NCBI GenBank assembly: GCA_027886175.1
Contig: JAJNNQ010000026.1
Location: forward strand, 24,322,001-24,386,000
DNA: 64,000 bases
Source: Phylloscopus collybita
Lineage: Eukaryota > Chordata > Aves > Passeriformes > Phylloscopidae
Direction: 5' to 3'
The notes under the pieces are model-generated. The model ran no database searches and was not told the origin of the DNA. It saw only the letters and a program-made list of their open reading frames with translations. Below are positions 23,519 to 37,600 of this stretch, in pieces. The position numbers and the translations under genes are program-made. How positions within the stretch are numbered: the stretch's first letter is position 1; each line of letters begins with the position of its first letter.

Positions 23519-26500
23519 GATATTAAAGTTTGGCTCCAGCTCAGCAACAGAAGATTCGTTCTTTGTGTATCTACAGTGAAGAGATAGCTGCAAGTTCTTT
23601 TACAAAGTAATACTTTTGACCTAAGCATCTGTCTTATATCAAAGAATTCCATGTAGTGAACCTCACATTGTCATTAAACTATGAGTTAAAAGAACATGTT
23701 CTACAAGAACACGTTCTTGTTCAGGGTTATTTTGTACTGTAATTTCCTTCTTGCTTCTCCCATTATGTATTTTTAGCCCTTTCCTTACTCCTTCTTCAAT
23801 TCCTTGTTTCCACCTCAGAAGAACAGTCAGCTCCTGAGCAGCCAATAAGTTTACTCACAGAGATATTTACAAATTTAGTGTATCTTACCTCTTGGTGATA
23901 CTATGTGGGGGAACTAAAAATATGAAGTTACAAAGAGAAATTCATGGAAGAGTCCATTGTTCAAGGCTGACTGTACAGTTATAATGCAAGCCAAACTCAC
24001 ATGCATTGCTATCCAGCCAAATCCTGAGAAATAATAAACTACCAAGAGTACCTATTTCCCACAAGGTTGGCTGTCCTAGCAACAAGGTGTCCTTGGGCAA
24101 ATCTCCCTTTTGCTGATCCTGTTTATCTATAACAGATCAGAGAGGTGGAAACCACACCCCAAGCAACCAACCTTACAACCACCACCAACCAACTCTGTAT
24201 GAGGGGGCTGCTCAGCAGCAGTGGACCACAAGAATAGCATGGAATGCTATCCACACAGTGGATGCTCTCAGCCTTCTGCTCCACAAGCGCTCCTGGTATG
24301 CTTTCTGATACCAGTAACTTATTTCAGTACAAAATCTGTAATGGTTAATGCAATTCATTCTCAAAAAAACCCTGAGTATATGACATGTTGCAAACCTGGA
24401 CTATATCTGATTTATATGTAACTGTTGCATGTAAGAAGTAAATGTATTTACCTATTATTAATGTAATTCATTAACCATAATGAACTTTAAAAGCAGAATG
24501 GCTACAGTTCTTAAAAGCATTTTTTTTTAAATTTCAGTTTCATACACATTTCACTTTCTTATATATGTTACTGCTTTACTTTAAAAAAGTGTGGATGTTT
24601 TACACTCAGTTAGCTTCCTTACCTCTCTCCTTAGCAATATTTTACTTTTTTCAATAGTTTATATGTCAAATGTGCTTATGTCAAAAGCCTACTCCTGCCT
24701 CTTTCCAGACTTGCAGTTATTTGCAGTACTCAACCTATTTTCTTTCTTGTACATAATTGCTAATGTTAAGACCTCTCCCCATTAAGTTGTGATTGCATTA
24801 ACATGATCCCAGTGTTTCACAGCTCAGAGTGATGTCTGCTCCTTTATGGCAGTCTAGTCTCTAAAACCAGTTATCCACTTGTCAGGACATGAAAGCACAA
24901 ATATCACTTCTGGCAATCCATAGACTGGAAAGAAACCTATCCCAAGTCTTATTTACACTGCAACTGTTTACTGTCCACTTACAAGGTAAGGATACAACTA
25001 GTTAAAAAATTTACAGAGCCTCTGTGTAATATGGTTCACATTCCCTTTCAAGTAAATTCACTACACTGTTGACAATTTTTTTTTTTTTTGTCCACTCCTA
25101 CAAGTTTGTTTTAGCTGTAAATCTGCTTACAGTTCCACACAGGGAAGGTCAAAAGTACCAAACTCTCTGACCATAAACAAGAAACTTGAAATATTATGAG
25201 CCTAAACTGTGAATCACAAACCCAAACCAGAAGACACTAGAATCAGTCTAGGCTCATATCTTTGCAGGGAACAGGCTTCAATAACCTCAGGCCATGAAAC
25301 ATACTCTGTGCTTGAGGAGGGTAAAAGGACCACAGCTTCCCTGACAACCTGACCTTCCATCCAAATCCCAGCTTTAAAGGCCCATTTTCACCACTTCATC
25401 AAAACAGAGTTATTAGGGCATAAACACAAGGCACAGGTTTCTTTACAGCACCACTAAACACTTCCCAGGTTATCTACTTGTTGTTTTCAACCCTTGCCAA
25501 TAAGGACTGCAGGGAACTGTAAAATTAATCTCCAAAATATACATTTGGTAAATTGTTTTAAGGAGACATAGGAGAGAAAGTGGACCAAAAAGAACAAAAA
25601 TAATTGAAAATATAATGGGAGAATTCCAACTTAGAAATGCAATTTTTTTTTTCCTAATGTTCAGAAATCTGTAGAAACCAAAATCTACATCAGGTCAATT
25701 TTGATCATCCAGCATGCTTAATTAGATTATTGTTATGTGTCTCTGATATTGTCTGCATCTTAGAAGAATTTGAGTACAGGATTTTTAATCCTATTAGCTA
25801 TGTGAAAATAATGAGCGAAAAAAAAAAAAATAACCTGGCTACAGATTTTCTGGTTTGTTGGCCAGATGATACAGCAGCACAATTTTTGAATCAAAAAATA
25901 TTATACTGAGTACAGACATCACTAAATGAAGACTTCCCCTGGCTGTCAGACTAAAAGAACTGCAATGTAGTTGCAAGGAGTGAGGGAATCCCACCTTTGC
26001 AGTAGGCTAAGAGTAACTTCATATCCACGCCATTTCTCCAGGCACAGAGTAAACTGGAGCACAACATGAAAAATCAGAGCTTTAGATTGCTAGATTTCAG
26101 ACTGATTTGCAGGTTAAATGGACAAAATTGGTGGGAACCAAGTGAGCTCTGGGGAGAGAGCCATAATGTCACTTTCTGCTTTGGTGTTTTATGTCCTGAT
26201 GATCCTTAATCCAGAGGTTCACTTAAGCTTCAGGTATCTGTGAAGAGCTAGAAAAAAAATTGCAGCTCTCACTTAATGTTGAGAATTAAATATTTTGAGA
26301 AGGAAAAGATTAAAAAAAATGTATTGAATAAGGTTTGGTAATAAAAAAAAGAGTCTTTTAACGCTTATGACTTCATCTGACTATATATAACAAGTGAAAC
26401 TCAGGAAAGTGAAAACACATCTGTAAGATGGCAAGGATATTTTCTAAAACCATTATTCCTATTTTTTCACAAGAATAAAAAACCTTTCCTACAGTTTCCA

Positions 26501-28783
26501 CTGACTTATTGCTCAGATATTGATCCATGAGATACAAAAGCATTCTGACTGGTGTTAACAGAAGGATACATCTGCCCAAGCATGAATAAGAAGTTAGCTC
26601 CAAGTCCCAGGTAAATGCTAAATGTGCTTTGGGACCCATTATAGTCCTATAACAGGCAATAGGTACTTCTGGATATCAAATCAGATCAATTTATTCTAAA
26701 AAGTAATACTTAATACATGCCAAATAAACATCCTTTGAAAGTGCCTGTTGACCACTATTAAGAGAGTGTCTGCTTTAGATTTTAGGGTTAAATTTTAAAA
26801 CACCTAGAATTAGCTGACATAAATCTCACCCTACATGCTTCCCTTTGTCATTGTATCTTTAGAGTTAGCAGAGTATTAAAATTTGATCAGAGGTCTTTTT
26901 TCAGTGCCAAAATACAGGACTTTTTGCTGACAGTTGCCAAATTGAATGTAGCCTGAGCCTAAGAAATACTGCAGGGCTGTAATGTAGGATCGCATGCAAA
27001 TCATTCTTCCAGGCATAAAGACTAACAAACAGAAAACAGCAGAAGTACTGTTTTTTGCTAATCTTCAGGATGATTCATAAAAGTAATGAGAACATACTGA
27101 AAAAGACAAATAACATTGACCTGCTCTTAAAAGAAAGAAAAATCTTATTTTACAACAAACATGCCAGCCAGAAGAGTAGCAGCATTCAAGCATGATAGCT
27201 GTCTTATTGAACAAAGACTTCAGAAATCCGAATGAATTTCACAGTTCTTAACTACCTTCATTCTTCCTGCACTTTAAAGGAAAGTTATGTTTAGCGGTTT
27301 TCTCTGGAACAAAGGTGGTCAATACTTAAAAAATGAACAGAACTACAACCTGAACAATATTACCACAGAATTATTTTGGCTGAATTACTTCTATCAACTG
27401 TCTGTTCAGCCTAAAGTTTAAATTGGCAGCACTCAAGGGCTCTCAGTGAATTTAGCACAGCTGATTACTTTCACGTCCAGCCATCCACAAATACCTCAAC
27501 ATGTTGAAAGTCACGGAAATTTGCTAAGAACAGGAACACCATGGAATTCATAGCTCCCCAGACAGCTGTAACAAAATGCAAGCAGGGGTCCTGACCCTGT
27601 GGATGCTCAGTTCATTAGGTTTATACAGGAAAATAAGTAGTTGAAGTATCAGCCCTTTGGCTAAACACTCCATATTCTAGCAGCTGGTGTGCTGTGACTG
27701 ACATTCATTAAAATTGTTTATCACAAATTCTCTTCTTTCTACTGCCATTTTCTTTGACTATTCTTTCTTCCCACAACTTTCGAAGAGAATTCTCTGAGAC
27801 CTAAATTTCAGGTATGTTACCTAAACACAACTATAACCTGCTCAATGACATGATTCTTTAAACAGCATGGCAGCACAAAATGTAAATAACTGTAGGTCAT
27901 GATGAGTGTGACAATTATCATAATCAAGTCTGTGATGAGGATGGTAATGGGGATATAAAACATGGCATTCCAGCAGAAGCTTCTTTTTCCTAGCATCAAC
28001 ATTTGAGTAAGAGCAGTCTTTTAAAAGTACATTAAAGAAAAATGTTAAAATCAGGTGCACTCTGTACTGTTTTATAACATTCATTCAGCAGGTTATTTAA
28101 TCATGAGTAGGACTACAGGTCTACTCTGTATAATGGAAATTATATGAGGTGCAATAGTTAAAACAGGGTGGCATTACTCTGTAAATCTGCCAGGAGAGTT
28201 GATTAAATCTCTCAACAACCTTGTCTAAAACATGAAGTAGGGGAGAGAAGTTGTCCGATTCTTCAACTTTGTTGGTGTATCTCTAACTAATAACAATGGT
28301 CTCTAGTGTGGTTATGTTGGGCAATCAAGGATCTCCCAAACTACTCCTAGGCATCACTCAGAAGCAAGCATGTGCCAAGGACCATGTCTAAAAGGCAGTC
28401 TGAGTGTGACCACTCTGTCCTGGAAGGGCAGACAATTCAATAGTATAAATTACATTAAGCTGCACTGCTGGCCCCAGGATGCTTGAAACATTTAGCTTAC
28501 CATTATAGCCTGTGTGTCCAATAATACTAAGCACTTCAAAGGCATTACATATCCATATTTTTGTACATATATACATGTATATATGCATTATATTACAGTC
28601 TAAAACATTATGTTCTAATATTATTCTATTTTTATTGTGTTATACTTATGCAATTATCACATATATATATTATACCTTTCAGATTGACTTCTTTTTCTTA
28701 ATACAGTAAACTGCAATATTATAAAACTAGTATAAAACATTGTGTCATATTTATTAGGTTATAGTCACATGAGAATAAAATGG
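23519..28783. other. Unique AT-rich non-coding DNA
   Basis: No gene recognised; open frames are below about 90 codons. Short homopolymer tracts occur: T at 25078-25090 and A near 25819-25832. 28560-28680 is ATAT-rich. Confidence 0.5.
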
Positions 28784-29358
28784 TGTATTGGGTTTGCATG
28801 GCCAGGTTTTGGTAGGGGCAGCTTCTGTGAGAAGCTGTCAGAAGCTTCATGTCCAGCAGAGCCAATCACTGGCAGTTTCCAAAGATGGATGTGCCACTGA
28901 TCAAGGCTGGGCCAGTTAGAAATGGTGGTGATGCCTCTGCGATAACAGATTTAAGAAAAAGAAATAAAAAAATTATCACATAGTTGTAATTGTGGCCAGA
29001 AAAGAGTTGGGTGAGAACACGGTAAGAGGAACAAAGTGGAGAAGAATGGGCAGGAGGTGCCCCAGGCACTGGAGCTAGGATTCCTCTGCAGTCCATGGTG
29101 CAGCTCATGGTAAAGCAGCTGTGCCCCTGCAGCCTGCAGAGATCCACAGGGATGCAGAGATCCACCATCCACACTGGAGCACGTGGATGCCTGAGGGGAG
29201 GTTGTGATCCCACAGGAGGCCTGTGGAGAAGGGGGCACCCACAGGAGAAGCCTGTCCTAGAAGGACTGGAGCCTGTGGAAGAGTGACCCATGCTGCAGCA
29301 GTCTGGGGAGGACTGCTGCTCATGAGATGGAGTCACATCGCTCCAATGAACTGATGGC
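28784..29358 (+). mobile_element. ERV LTR, family B (3' truncated)
   Basis: Starts TGTATTGGGTTTGCATGGCC and continues with cttctgtgagaagctg, gagccaatcactgg, gatggtggtgatgcctctg, gataacagatttaag, then the purine-rich, ctgcagagatccac-type middle region typical of this songbird LTR. It matches the reverse complement of 37769-38684 at the 5' end (tattgggttt..., cttctgtgagaagctg) and in the middle. Similarity fades after about 29358, and the 3' end (gacccacca) is missing. The minus-strand open frame of about 200 codons over this stretch (28866-29471) is antisense to the LTR and is not a gene. The true start may be 28781 if the first TG is used. Confidence 0.85.
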
Positions 29359-31179
29359 ATGAGCACTTCAGTAAGTCTGCTTTGACACTTATGAGATTTT
29401 CTTTTTTTTTTTTTTTTTACTTTGTATAAAGAAAGTAAAATATTATTTGGGCAGCACAAATTTGTGAGCACCTAATTTGAAAGATGAACATATATTTGTC
29501 CCAGCACTGTCTAACTTGTTCCTTTCTAAGAACAAAGACAATTTTAAATTTCATAGGCAAGACAGATCAAGGGAAAAAAAGGAAAAAAAAAAAGAAAGAA
29601 AAAAAGGGAGAGAGAGAGAAAGAAGGAAAAAAGAAAGCAGAAGGGAAAGACCGTAATAAAAGAAAGAATAAAAAAGCATCACTCAAAATCTCTCTAGTCA
29701 CTTTGGAAATTTTAGGCCATTTCCTGCAAATTATACTTTCTGAAAAAGAAATGCAGCAGTGCCCATCCAGCCTGTCAACTGCTACAGACTTTCCAGAAGC
29801 ACCACTCTCTAAAGTTGTCAACAGTATATTTTACAAAGATATACAGTCAGCAAAGAAGCAGGTAGCACAGAGATAGCCTTTATTCAGAGCAAGTGGCACG
29901 CACAGCCCTTCTCCAAATTGTCAGACACTTACAGCTGTTCATCAGTAAACCACATTGTTAGCAATGAAACCATGGAAGAACAGGGTGTTGCAAATTTCCA
30001 CACCAAGCCTGCAAAAGACATTGTGAGACTGGAGCATGGAAAGTAAGGCCTTTGGAGACTTCTACTCATCCAAACAATCACTGGACTACACCAACTTTAG
30101 AAGTAAATTATTGGAGTTGGAAGAATAAAAGAGACACTCCAGTTTCAGGGTTTCCCTACCACAACTCTGGGATTGAAGGTCCAGGCTTTAACATCATCAC
30201 CATATGTCAGGCTGTCTCACATTTTGCTTGTTAAAATATAACCTATTATTTTTATATTTGTTGTATAAACAGTAGCCAGGAAATTCTTTTAAAATTCTAT
30301 TACTCATGCAGTATTTCCTTCTTCTCAGATATTTAAGAGACTTATTCTTAAACAGGCAGAGAATGGTTCTCCTGTTCATGATTTGTCTGTTTCGAGTAGT
30401 GTGAGTTTTACAGATTTCTCTTTTTGACATCTGGGTCAGAGGAGTTGAATTCTGTATTGAGTAAGTGGTGAGTGCACTTTGGCCTGGAAATCCTCAGGCT
30501 ACTGATTCACTAAATATATTCAGTCTAGGGAGATCATTAGGCCTCCAGTTTCAAATACTTATTTTTTAAAAATAAATGAAAAAAACAATATTTTTCCAAA
30601 ACCTATTTACGGCAAAATAATTTTTATTGGATTTGAAGACTTCTCTTATTTTTGGAAAGTAGAAAAACATCTACAACAAAAGTCTCCTTTAGCATTAGTA
30701 TGTATTCAGACACAAGCAAAGGCTCTACCTTCCCTGTTTACCATGTACTACGGTAACCTAATGTTTCAATATTTTCACTCAAACAAATGAAAAATTATAT
30801 ATAAATCATAAAGATTTTCAGCCCGGTCTCTTCCTGGTCCCAAAGCATTAATAAAAATGTGTTTTCCCCATGGCACAACAACTACTTACCTTTAGCTGTC
30901 AGCTTAGTTTTATAATATCAATTGAAAAACTGCTATTCCTCAGAATATAATGTTTATTACAGATGTTAATTAGCATAATTAGGTAGTAGTATAGAGATGC
31001 TAGTCGAATATATGTAGAAATCAGGCAGTGTTCCCTCAAATATGTCTGTTTTAAAACTTGCACCTTCTGTTTCTCTGAATTTTTTTAGTGCATAGGTTTT
31101 ATTCTACTTTATTTTTTACCTAGAGGATTTTTAGACAATGACAGTATCTTTCACTAAGAACATGCATTGGTAGAAGAAA
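29359..31179. other. Non-coding DNA with purine-rich tract
   Basis: A 17-base T run occurs at 29402-29418, and a homopurine-rich stretch (a, g and ga units) at about 29573-29640. On the minus strand at 29816-29992, an AATAAA lies between a TG start and an ACA end, which could be a short LTR remnant. The rest is unique AT-rich DNA with no gene. Confidence 0.5.
29573..29640. repeat. Homopurine (A/G) low-complexity tract
   Basis: Almost uninterrupted A and G: A runs mixed with gaaagaaa, gagagagag and gaaggaaa. It is of simple-repeat origin. The lysine/glutamate-rich reading frame across it (29484-29876) follows from the base composition. Confidence 0.85.
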
Positions 31180-31439
31180 AGGCAATAGGTCTGGACTGAA
31201 AGAGGTTAGTTTTATGTTAGCTATAAGAAAGAAATTCTGTACTGTGAGGGTGGCAAGTTACTGAAACATGATGCCTAAGAGATGTATATGCCCCATTCCT
31301 GGAAGTGTTCAAGACTGGATTGGATGGGGTTTTGAACAACCTGATTTAGTGGAAGGTGTCCCTGCCCCCATGGCAGAGGGGTTGGAACAAGGTGATCTTT
31401 AGTGCCCCTTCCAACACAAACCATTCAATGATTCTATTA
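31180..31439 (+). mobile_element. CR1 LINE 3' end (plus strand)
   Basis: One of the best-preserved CR1 copies here. In order it shows agctataagaaagaaattct, actgtgagggtggcaag, ccccattcctggaagtgttc, aagactggattggatggggt, gtggaaggtgtccctgccc, ggggttggaacaaggtgatc, ccttccaacacaaaccattc, and the tail aatgattctatt. All are standard blocks of the CR1 3' untranslated region. The copy is 5'-truncated, and only the last 260 bp or so are recognisable. It is diagnostic of bird (or other sauropsid) DNA. Confidence 0.92.
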
Positions 31440-31609
31440 TATGAGGAGTTGGGAAGTAATCACAGAGAATATTCAGCTCTGCAACAGCATCACCAATTAG
31501 CAGAAAGTTAGACAGCTCTGAAGAACAAAGTAGAAGGAGGTGTGATGAGAAGTGTACCCACAGCTGGAAGGGCCAGAGTCAAGGGAGCAGCTGAACTTCT
31601 AGTGCTGCC

Positions 31610-31793
31610 TGCAGAAGTGGTGGTGAGGATGGACTGGGGAATCTCCAAAACAGAGATCGGGGTTTGTCTCTGAGCAGCCTGGTTTGCCATTGCATCTGTG
31701 GCAAACTTGGAAGCCGGCCCTGCTTTGAATGGGGTTCCGATCAGACTATTTCCAGAGATCTCTTCTAACATAAACCATTATGTTACTGTGACT
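31610..31793 (+). mobile_element. Second CR1 3' end, more diverged (plus strand)
   Basis: Follows the previous CR1 in the same orientation after about 170 bp. Blocks resembling another CR1 subtype are seen: gtggtggtgaggatggactg, ggaatctccaaaacagagat, ctctgagcagcctggttt, gctttgaatggggttccgat, tttccagagatctcttctaa, then cataaaccattatg. The match is looser than in the first copy, so it is older or of a different subfamily. The 5' limit may extend to about 31510. The open minus-strand frame across it (31508-31771) is incidental. Confidence 0.6.
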
Positions 31794-32220
31794 TTAATAG
31801 GCATTGCCATCTAGTTGGCATGTGTATCCCAGAGTCAGATTCTAGGGGAAAATGATAAACAGAGCAGCAGTCTCAGGTTACCTGAATTTTTCACAGGTGT
31901 CTAGGGACCCTCTGATACTCATTCCTTTCTCACCTGACTTCATGTAATTCCCCACCTCTTCCTCGTTCCACAACCTAGAAGTGTTTTTTTTTTCTATCCC
32001 TGACCATCTCCACTTCTTTATAGGAGCTTCAGAAAGCCTCCAGATGGAAAACCTCAATTTTGTTTATATTGTGGAGTTCAACCACTTGGGCTCATGTATA
32101 CAATGGCTGCAGCCTCTGACCTGTATGAATTATGAGTATAATGAAGGCTTCTAAGCTCCTAGGTTCAGGTATCCTCCCTGGACATGTCCCAGCCTTTCAC
32201 AAATTTTAATTCATGGGTTC

Positions 32221-32275
32221 TGTGGGAGAGAAAATTTGAACATATTCTCAGCTTGTGTGAGAGAGAAAATTTGAA
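32221..32275. repeat. Direct repeat of a 20-bp unit
   Basis: The unit tgtgggagagaaaatttgaa recurs 35 bp later as tgtgagagagaaaatttgaa, one mismatch. It is a local duplication. Confidence 0.85.
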
Positions 32276-34558
32276 AAACAGCATCTATATTTGTGAAGAA
32301 GTATGCAACTAATTTTTAAAGTTTCTTATTCTTCAGTACAGAAATACTGTTTCCTAATCTTGTGATGGGATTTTTTTATCTAATTATCTTAATGATACAG
32401 AACAAGTAATACAAAACATGATTTGTTTTTTTCTTCTGGATTCAAATAAGAGCTAATCCAAGGAGCTTTTTCTGGGCTTCTTCTCCAGGCAACAAAAAGG
32501 TCAGCAGGATGGGAACAGTGGGAAATTAGCACAGCTACTTTAGATTTTCACTATGTTATTCTGCATACAAATGATCTTCTGACTCAGAGCCTGTTAAATA
32601 TAATCAGATTTTAATACGACTTTGAAAATTTGATGAAGAGCAGGTACAGCTTGGACCTCAAAAAGACAATAGCAGTTGGAGGGGGAAAAAAACAAGCAAA
32701 CAGGAAACACATTTGATGGTTTATTGGTTTGTCTCAAGATTTTGGCATTCTCTGCTGGTTCCAACAATGGTAGTCCCTGGGGATCAATCTGCTCTATGTT
32801 ACAGTGTCTGATCCTTGCAGCTTGCTGACTAGGGATTTTTACCTGGTTTAAATGCCATAAGGGTGTATGGGCATAGGAGGAGAGGAAGGCAGTGTACTTC
32901 AGAACAGCAAATGTCAGGGGTCTTGGGCTTCAGCATCAATGCAGGTATGCCTCCAAGGATTGATCTCATGTTCTGGTAAAGCCATTTAGGCAGGGGCCTT
33001 GATACATCTAAAAAATCTGAGTCATCTTACCTCTATCTCACACTTAATCTAAACCTTTTGATGAAAATCCAGGACCCTTTTTTCCCTAAGCAGCCATAGG
33101 ATTCTACAGACATAGTTTTTCACAAAAACAGGATTTTCCCACATAACCATGCACAAACCTGACAAATTAGGCCAGACATGTAGACAGTTCTTTTCCTGTG
33201 TTGGAATGAAGTTGGCTGAAATGAGAGAAAATGACTGTAAGCAATCTAAAATGTATTGCTTGGTTATGACTAAAGGACGTATGCAAATGTGGCACACTGC
33301 AAGTAGGTGCTACAATAATGTTGTTTTCCTTCAAGGGAGGAAATGGAGTTCATGAAAGAGTTACAGTACATTCCTATAGACTAAGACTTCTCCTGTAATC
33401 CATGCATTCATAGGATGGCACATTTGTGTGGGCTGTAATTTGCCATGATCTGTGCATTTATAGTATTTTCTGTGTAGTGTCACTATTTCCATGGTCAAAC
33501 ACAATGCAATTTTGATAAGAGAACTGAGTTACCTGTACTCAAACTTCAGATTTTTTTCTATTCTGCTCATCATATTTTGTAGCTATAGGCATTTTAAAAT
33601 TTAAACTCACTTGCCCAAGTTTTGTGTTATAATTGTTTTGAAGGTTGAGGACCAAAAATCATGAGCAATTTATTTTTGAAAATAATATCCTGTGTCGGGT
33701 GATAAAATGCTACTGAAAAGTAGTACTTGCTGAAAGAAGATATTCTTTTGCAGTAAGTTGGTGATGATTCATTATTTTACAAGAGCAACTGGAGTAGGGA
33801 TTAGAATAATGAAATCAATGACAAAAGCTGTTCAGTTTATGTATTTGTTTTGGCTTTTCGTAATCAGCAGTGGAATAACATAACCCTGGGGTTAAGCCTG
33901 GTACCAGAAGAGCTCTTGAAGTTTCCAGCTGATCACATTATATGAAATTACAACAAAGATTGTGAGTGATATTTTCAAGAAGTATGGATTTATTTTTAAA
34001 AAAATGGACATTTGATTAGCCTTGCTACAAGGCTACAAAAATAAAGAAATTACCAGCTTTTTCTCAGGGCTCTGGCAGAGAGATCGTGTATAGCTCACAT
34101 AGACACCTTGGAGGAGCTCCCCCAAAAGCAGCTGCTGTTATTCCTAGCACATGACGCACTTCAGAAGCATTCATTTGGATGATGGCAATGAGAGAAAATG
34201 GTGTGTGCGTGACTTCGAGGCACAACATGGAAGCTTTGCTCCCAAGTAGAATGAGCTGGACCGTTTTAACTTCCTGCAATTTCAAGTCATCAAAACTATT
34301 TTTAAAAAACTGCACTTACTGTGTTTCAAGTTCAGCAAATTGCTCAGACATGACCCAGAATTCTTCAAAATAAAATTTTCCTCTTATCTCTATACTATGA
34401 ATAAATATGTTCTGATATATTGTAATGTACAAATACATACTGATTTAATAGAATTTTGTTATAGGCTAGTGGGACCACTGAATTGTTAGAAACGTGAGGA
34501 AAAGGGGTCTGTGTATAGAGGCAATACTGGTTTGCTTAGGGAACAAGGTAAGCGGGAT

Positions 34559-34601
34559 CATATATCAACAGTCTGACTTCATATATCAAAAGGCTGACTT
34601 C
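34559..34601. repeat. Tandem duplication of a 21-22-bp unit
   Basis: catatatcaacagtctgact is followed directly by atatatcaaaaggctgactt. The two copies differ at a few positions. Confidence 0.8.
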
Positions 34602-37600
34602 AACAGAGGCCAGTAGTTTTTGCTGGGAGCACCAAAACACCAGAATGACCTTTTTGCTGGCACATGTACTAAAATCCAGATACTAAATCTGGTTCAGGAC
34701 CTTAAGAGACAAAACTTGATCTAGAGCATCATGTTTGCTATCCATCAAAGGCTGTCGAGATCATATTTTCTCTTTTGTGAATGCATCAATAGTTTTGACA
34801 GTCACAGAACCTCTGGGAAATAAGCTCCACAATTTAAAAGCCATTTCATTGTCTTAGTGTGCATGTCCCAAGGATTTAAGTCATTTATAAGGTGCATAAA
34901 TGGGTTTGTTTCTTGAGCTGCAACAAAGCTTGGGAACAACTGAATGCAGGTAAAGCAAATGCAACTTGCATTAGTGCCATGAAAGTTAGGTTCTTGTAAT
35001 GTGAACCAAGTGCCTGCAGTTCTCTTCTCGTGGGTTGTGATGAGTTTGAGGAAAATCAACTTGACAAATAATCCTAGTACATGGCTCAACAGTTACTGCA
35101 GATTTGGCATGATGAGAATTATTTTAAGCTAAGAAAGAAATATTTTAAATTGTGCTTTAGATGATTTTATTTAAAAAAGAATTTTCACTTTCTGAAATTA
35201 TTTGTAGGTTTTGTAATATGTTTATGGCCAAATTGATTTGCAATGCCTTGTTGGCTTTCCACATCTATAGTTTTAAAATGTTTGGGGGGTGGACAATGGG
35301 GAAGGGAAATCAAAGGTCTCAGACTTGGCTACCATAATCTTTCCTTCTGCCATTGACAAGAAGGAGGTGATGTGGTGAGTCTTGTCTATAGTCTGGTTTG
35401 ATCACAGAGGACAAAAAACATCTGTGTTACCCTAGGAGGCCTTTGGTCAGAGTCCAGTAACAGATTCATGGCCAGATGCCTTACTTACTTTGCAGACCAT
35501 GACTAATGAACAGCCATAGAGACATTAACCTTCAGCCTCAATGGGTTCAACTTTTCCCAGTCAGCTGGAGACGCAACCAAAAACTTTGCACTACATATTT
35601 GATGACATTCAAAGGCTGACTTATTTTCTGTTTACTAAGAAACATGGATCAGAGAAGAACACTGAATGTACAGAAAGATAAAAGCTGTGATAATGTATTG
35701 CAGAGTGGTCATTGGTTCCTAAAACAGACAGGAAGATGGCTCAGATCAGAAATTAATGCTTTTCTGAATGCTCACACTTAGGACCTCTGTTCATGCAAGG
35801 AAATTGAAAAGCACAAGGGAGTGTTCCCCATCACTGGATCTGAAATCTGTACTTAGTTGTCCTGGTACAGTTTTAGCTTAATATAATTAGCAGCTTCACA
35901 AGAAATTCCTGGGCATAGGTCGTCAGTTATCAGACACTAGAAACCACTCATGATATCAGTCTAGATGTATCCATTGTATTTGGCAGGGTAGGACCGTTCA
36001 ATTTTGTTTCATAGGACAAACAAGGTCATTTCATACCTCAGTACCAGAGAGAAATCAAAGACAAATGCAGTTTTCCAATACAGATGGAGCTTTCCCCATG
36101 TCAGCTTGTGACTTGTACATAACAGACTCTTAAAGCCTTGCAAAGAAAGGAAAATTCTAGAGGTATCAGGTAATTTTTTTAAATGCTTGATAGAGATTCA
36201 GCCTACTCTGAAGTTGGCACCTGGTGACTGCCTGCCTGGATAACACCTGCCTGTACTGAGTATAGTTTCACTGACTAAGGGGAACATAAAGATCTACATA
36301 CAGACGCCTATATTTCAATATTCATGATCAGGATCTAAATCCTGTCCTCCTGTCTTCTACAAGTTGATGACACACTTATGGTCATTTTCCTCTGACCTTT
36401 GTTCATCTTTGCCTTAAGTGCTCTCCATTGCTGTAAATGCTGAGAGGAGTCCAAACCTCCAAGCTTCTCTGCTTGAACATGACACACTGCCATCTTTTGA
36501 AGAAATGCCTAAACAGTTTTAGTTTTCTTAACAGATAAGCATGTTAACTCTCTAATCCACATATTTAGCACAGCGAGACTCAAGAATGTACAGTGACTGT
36601 TCAAAATGTCTGGTGTTCTAAATAAACAGTAGATTAAAATGGTTGAAAATACACTTTTGCAAGGGAGATTACTTGAGAGATCAACTTTATTAAAGGCTAA
36701 TGTACATAATTTTTGTGTCACCACTAACTGATTTTTTTAAAAAAGGGGGGAGGGGGGTAGTTAAGCTGTAAGGAACAGAAGCAGCAAAATGTCTAGTTTG
36801 TGGTGCAGGTGGAAAGAACTCCCATTTCATACTTTCCACATACAGCACAGACTGTAATGCAAATGGAGCAATATTATCCTGGAACGGTGAAAGGAATTCC
36901 ATGGGAAATATAAATTCACAAGGCATTTTACCTGAGGACATACTCATAATCTTCTCCACTGATACAAATTGTTCTCATTTGTACTGTGTCATCTGAGGCA
37001 TTTAATCTGCATTTCCAGAATTTTTCTCAGAGGAAGTCCTGAACTATACTTCAAAATATAAAACAAAACAGCCCTGAAATGTATAACCTGTCTGTAGAGC
37101 TAATGAAAGTATTTTCCTTAACATGACTGCCATAAAACATTAAAGGCTCTTCATTTGTCTAACCTTCTATGCAAGACACTTCCCAGATGTGTTGCTCCAC
37201 AGGGAGTTCAAAGCCTCTAAAGTGCAAATAAAATGTAAATTCAGTGAAGTGAGTAGTCACACATTTCTTTTATTAGGTGAAAATTAGCCCGTTTAGGTAT
37301 AATATATCCTTTGTTTCTTTCAGGTTTTGAACCAGCAGTATTTTCATCCAATGTCAGCACCAGCAACTTAAACCTGTAGTTAATCCATACACAGTTTAAA
37401 ACATGATTTTCTAGAACAATTTTCCCTAGTACCATAATATTGCTGTGTACCAGTCCTGAGGAAATGTATCATCATTATACGTGAAAAGCATCTTTATTAT
37501 TACTGGCTAATTTTCACCCAAGTCTCAGCTCCTGAAAGATAGTACTTCTTCTGCTTGCTTTCATACTATGATCAGAAAAAAATAAGTATGTGTGAGACTT

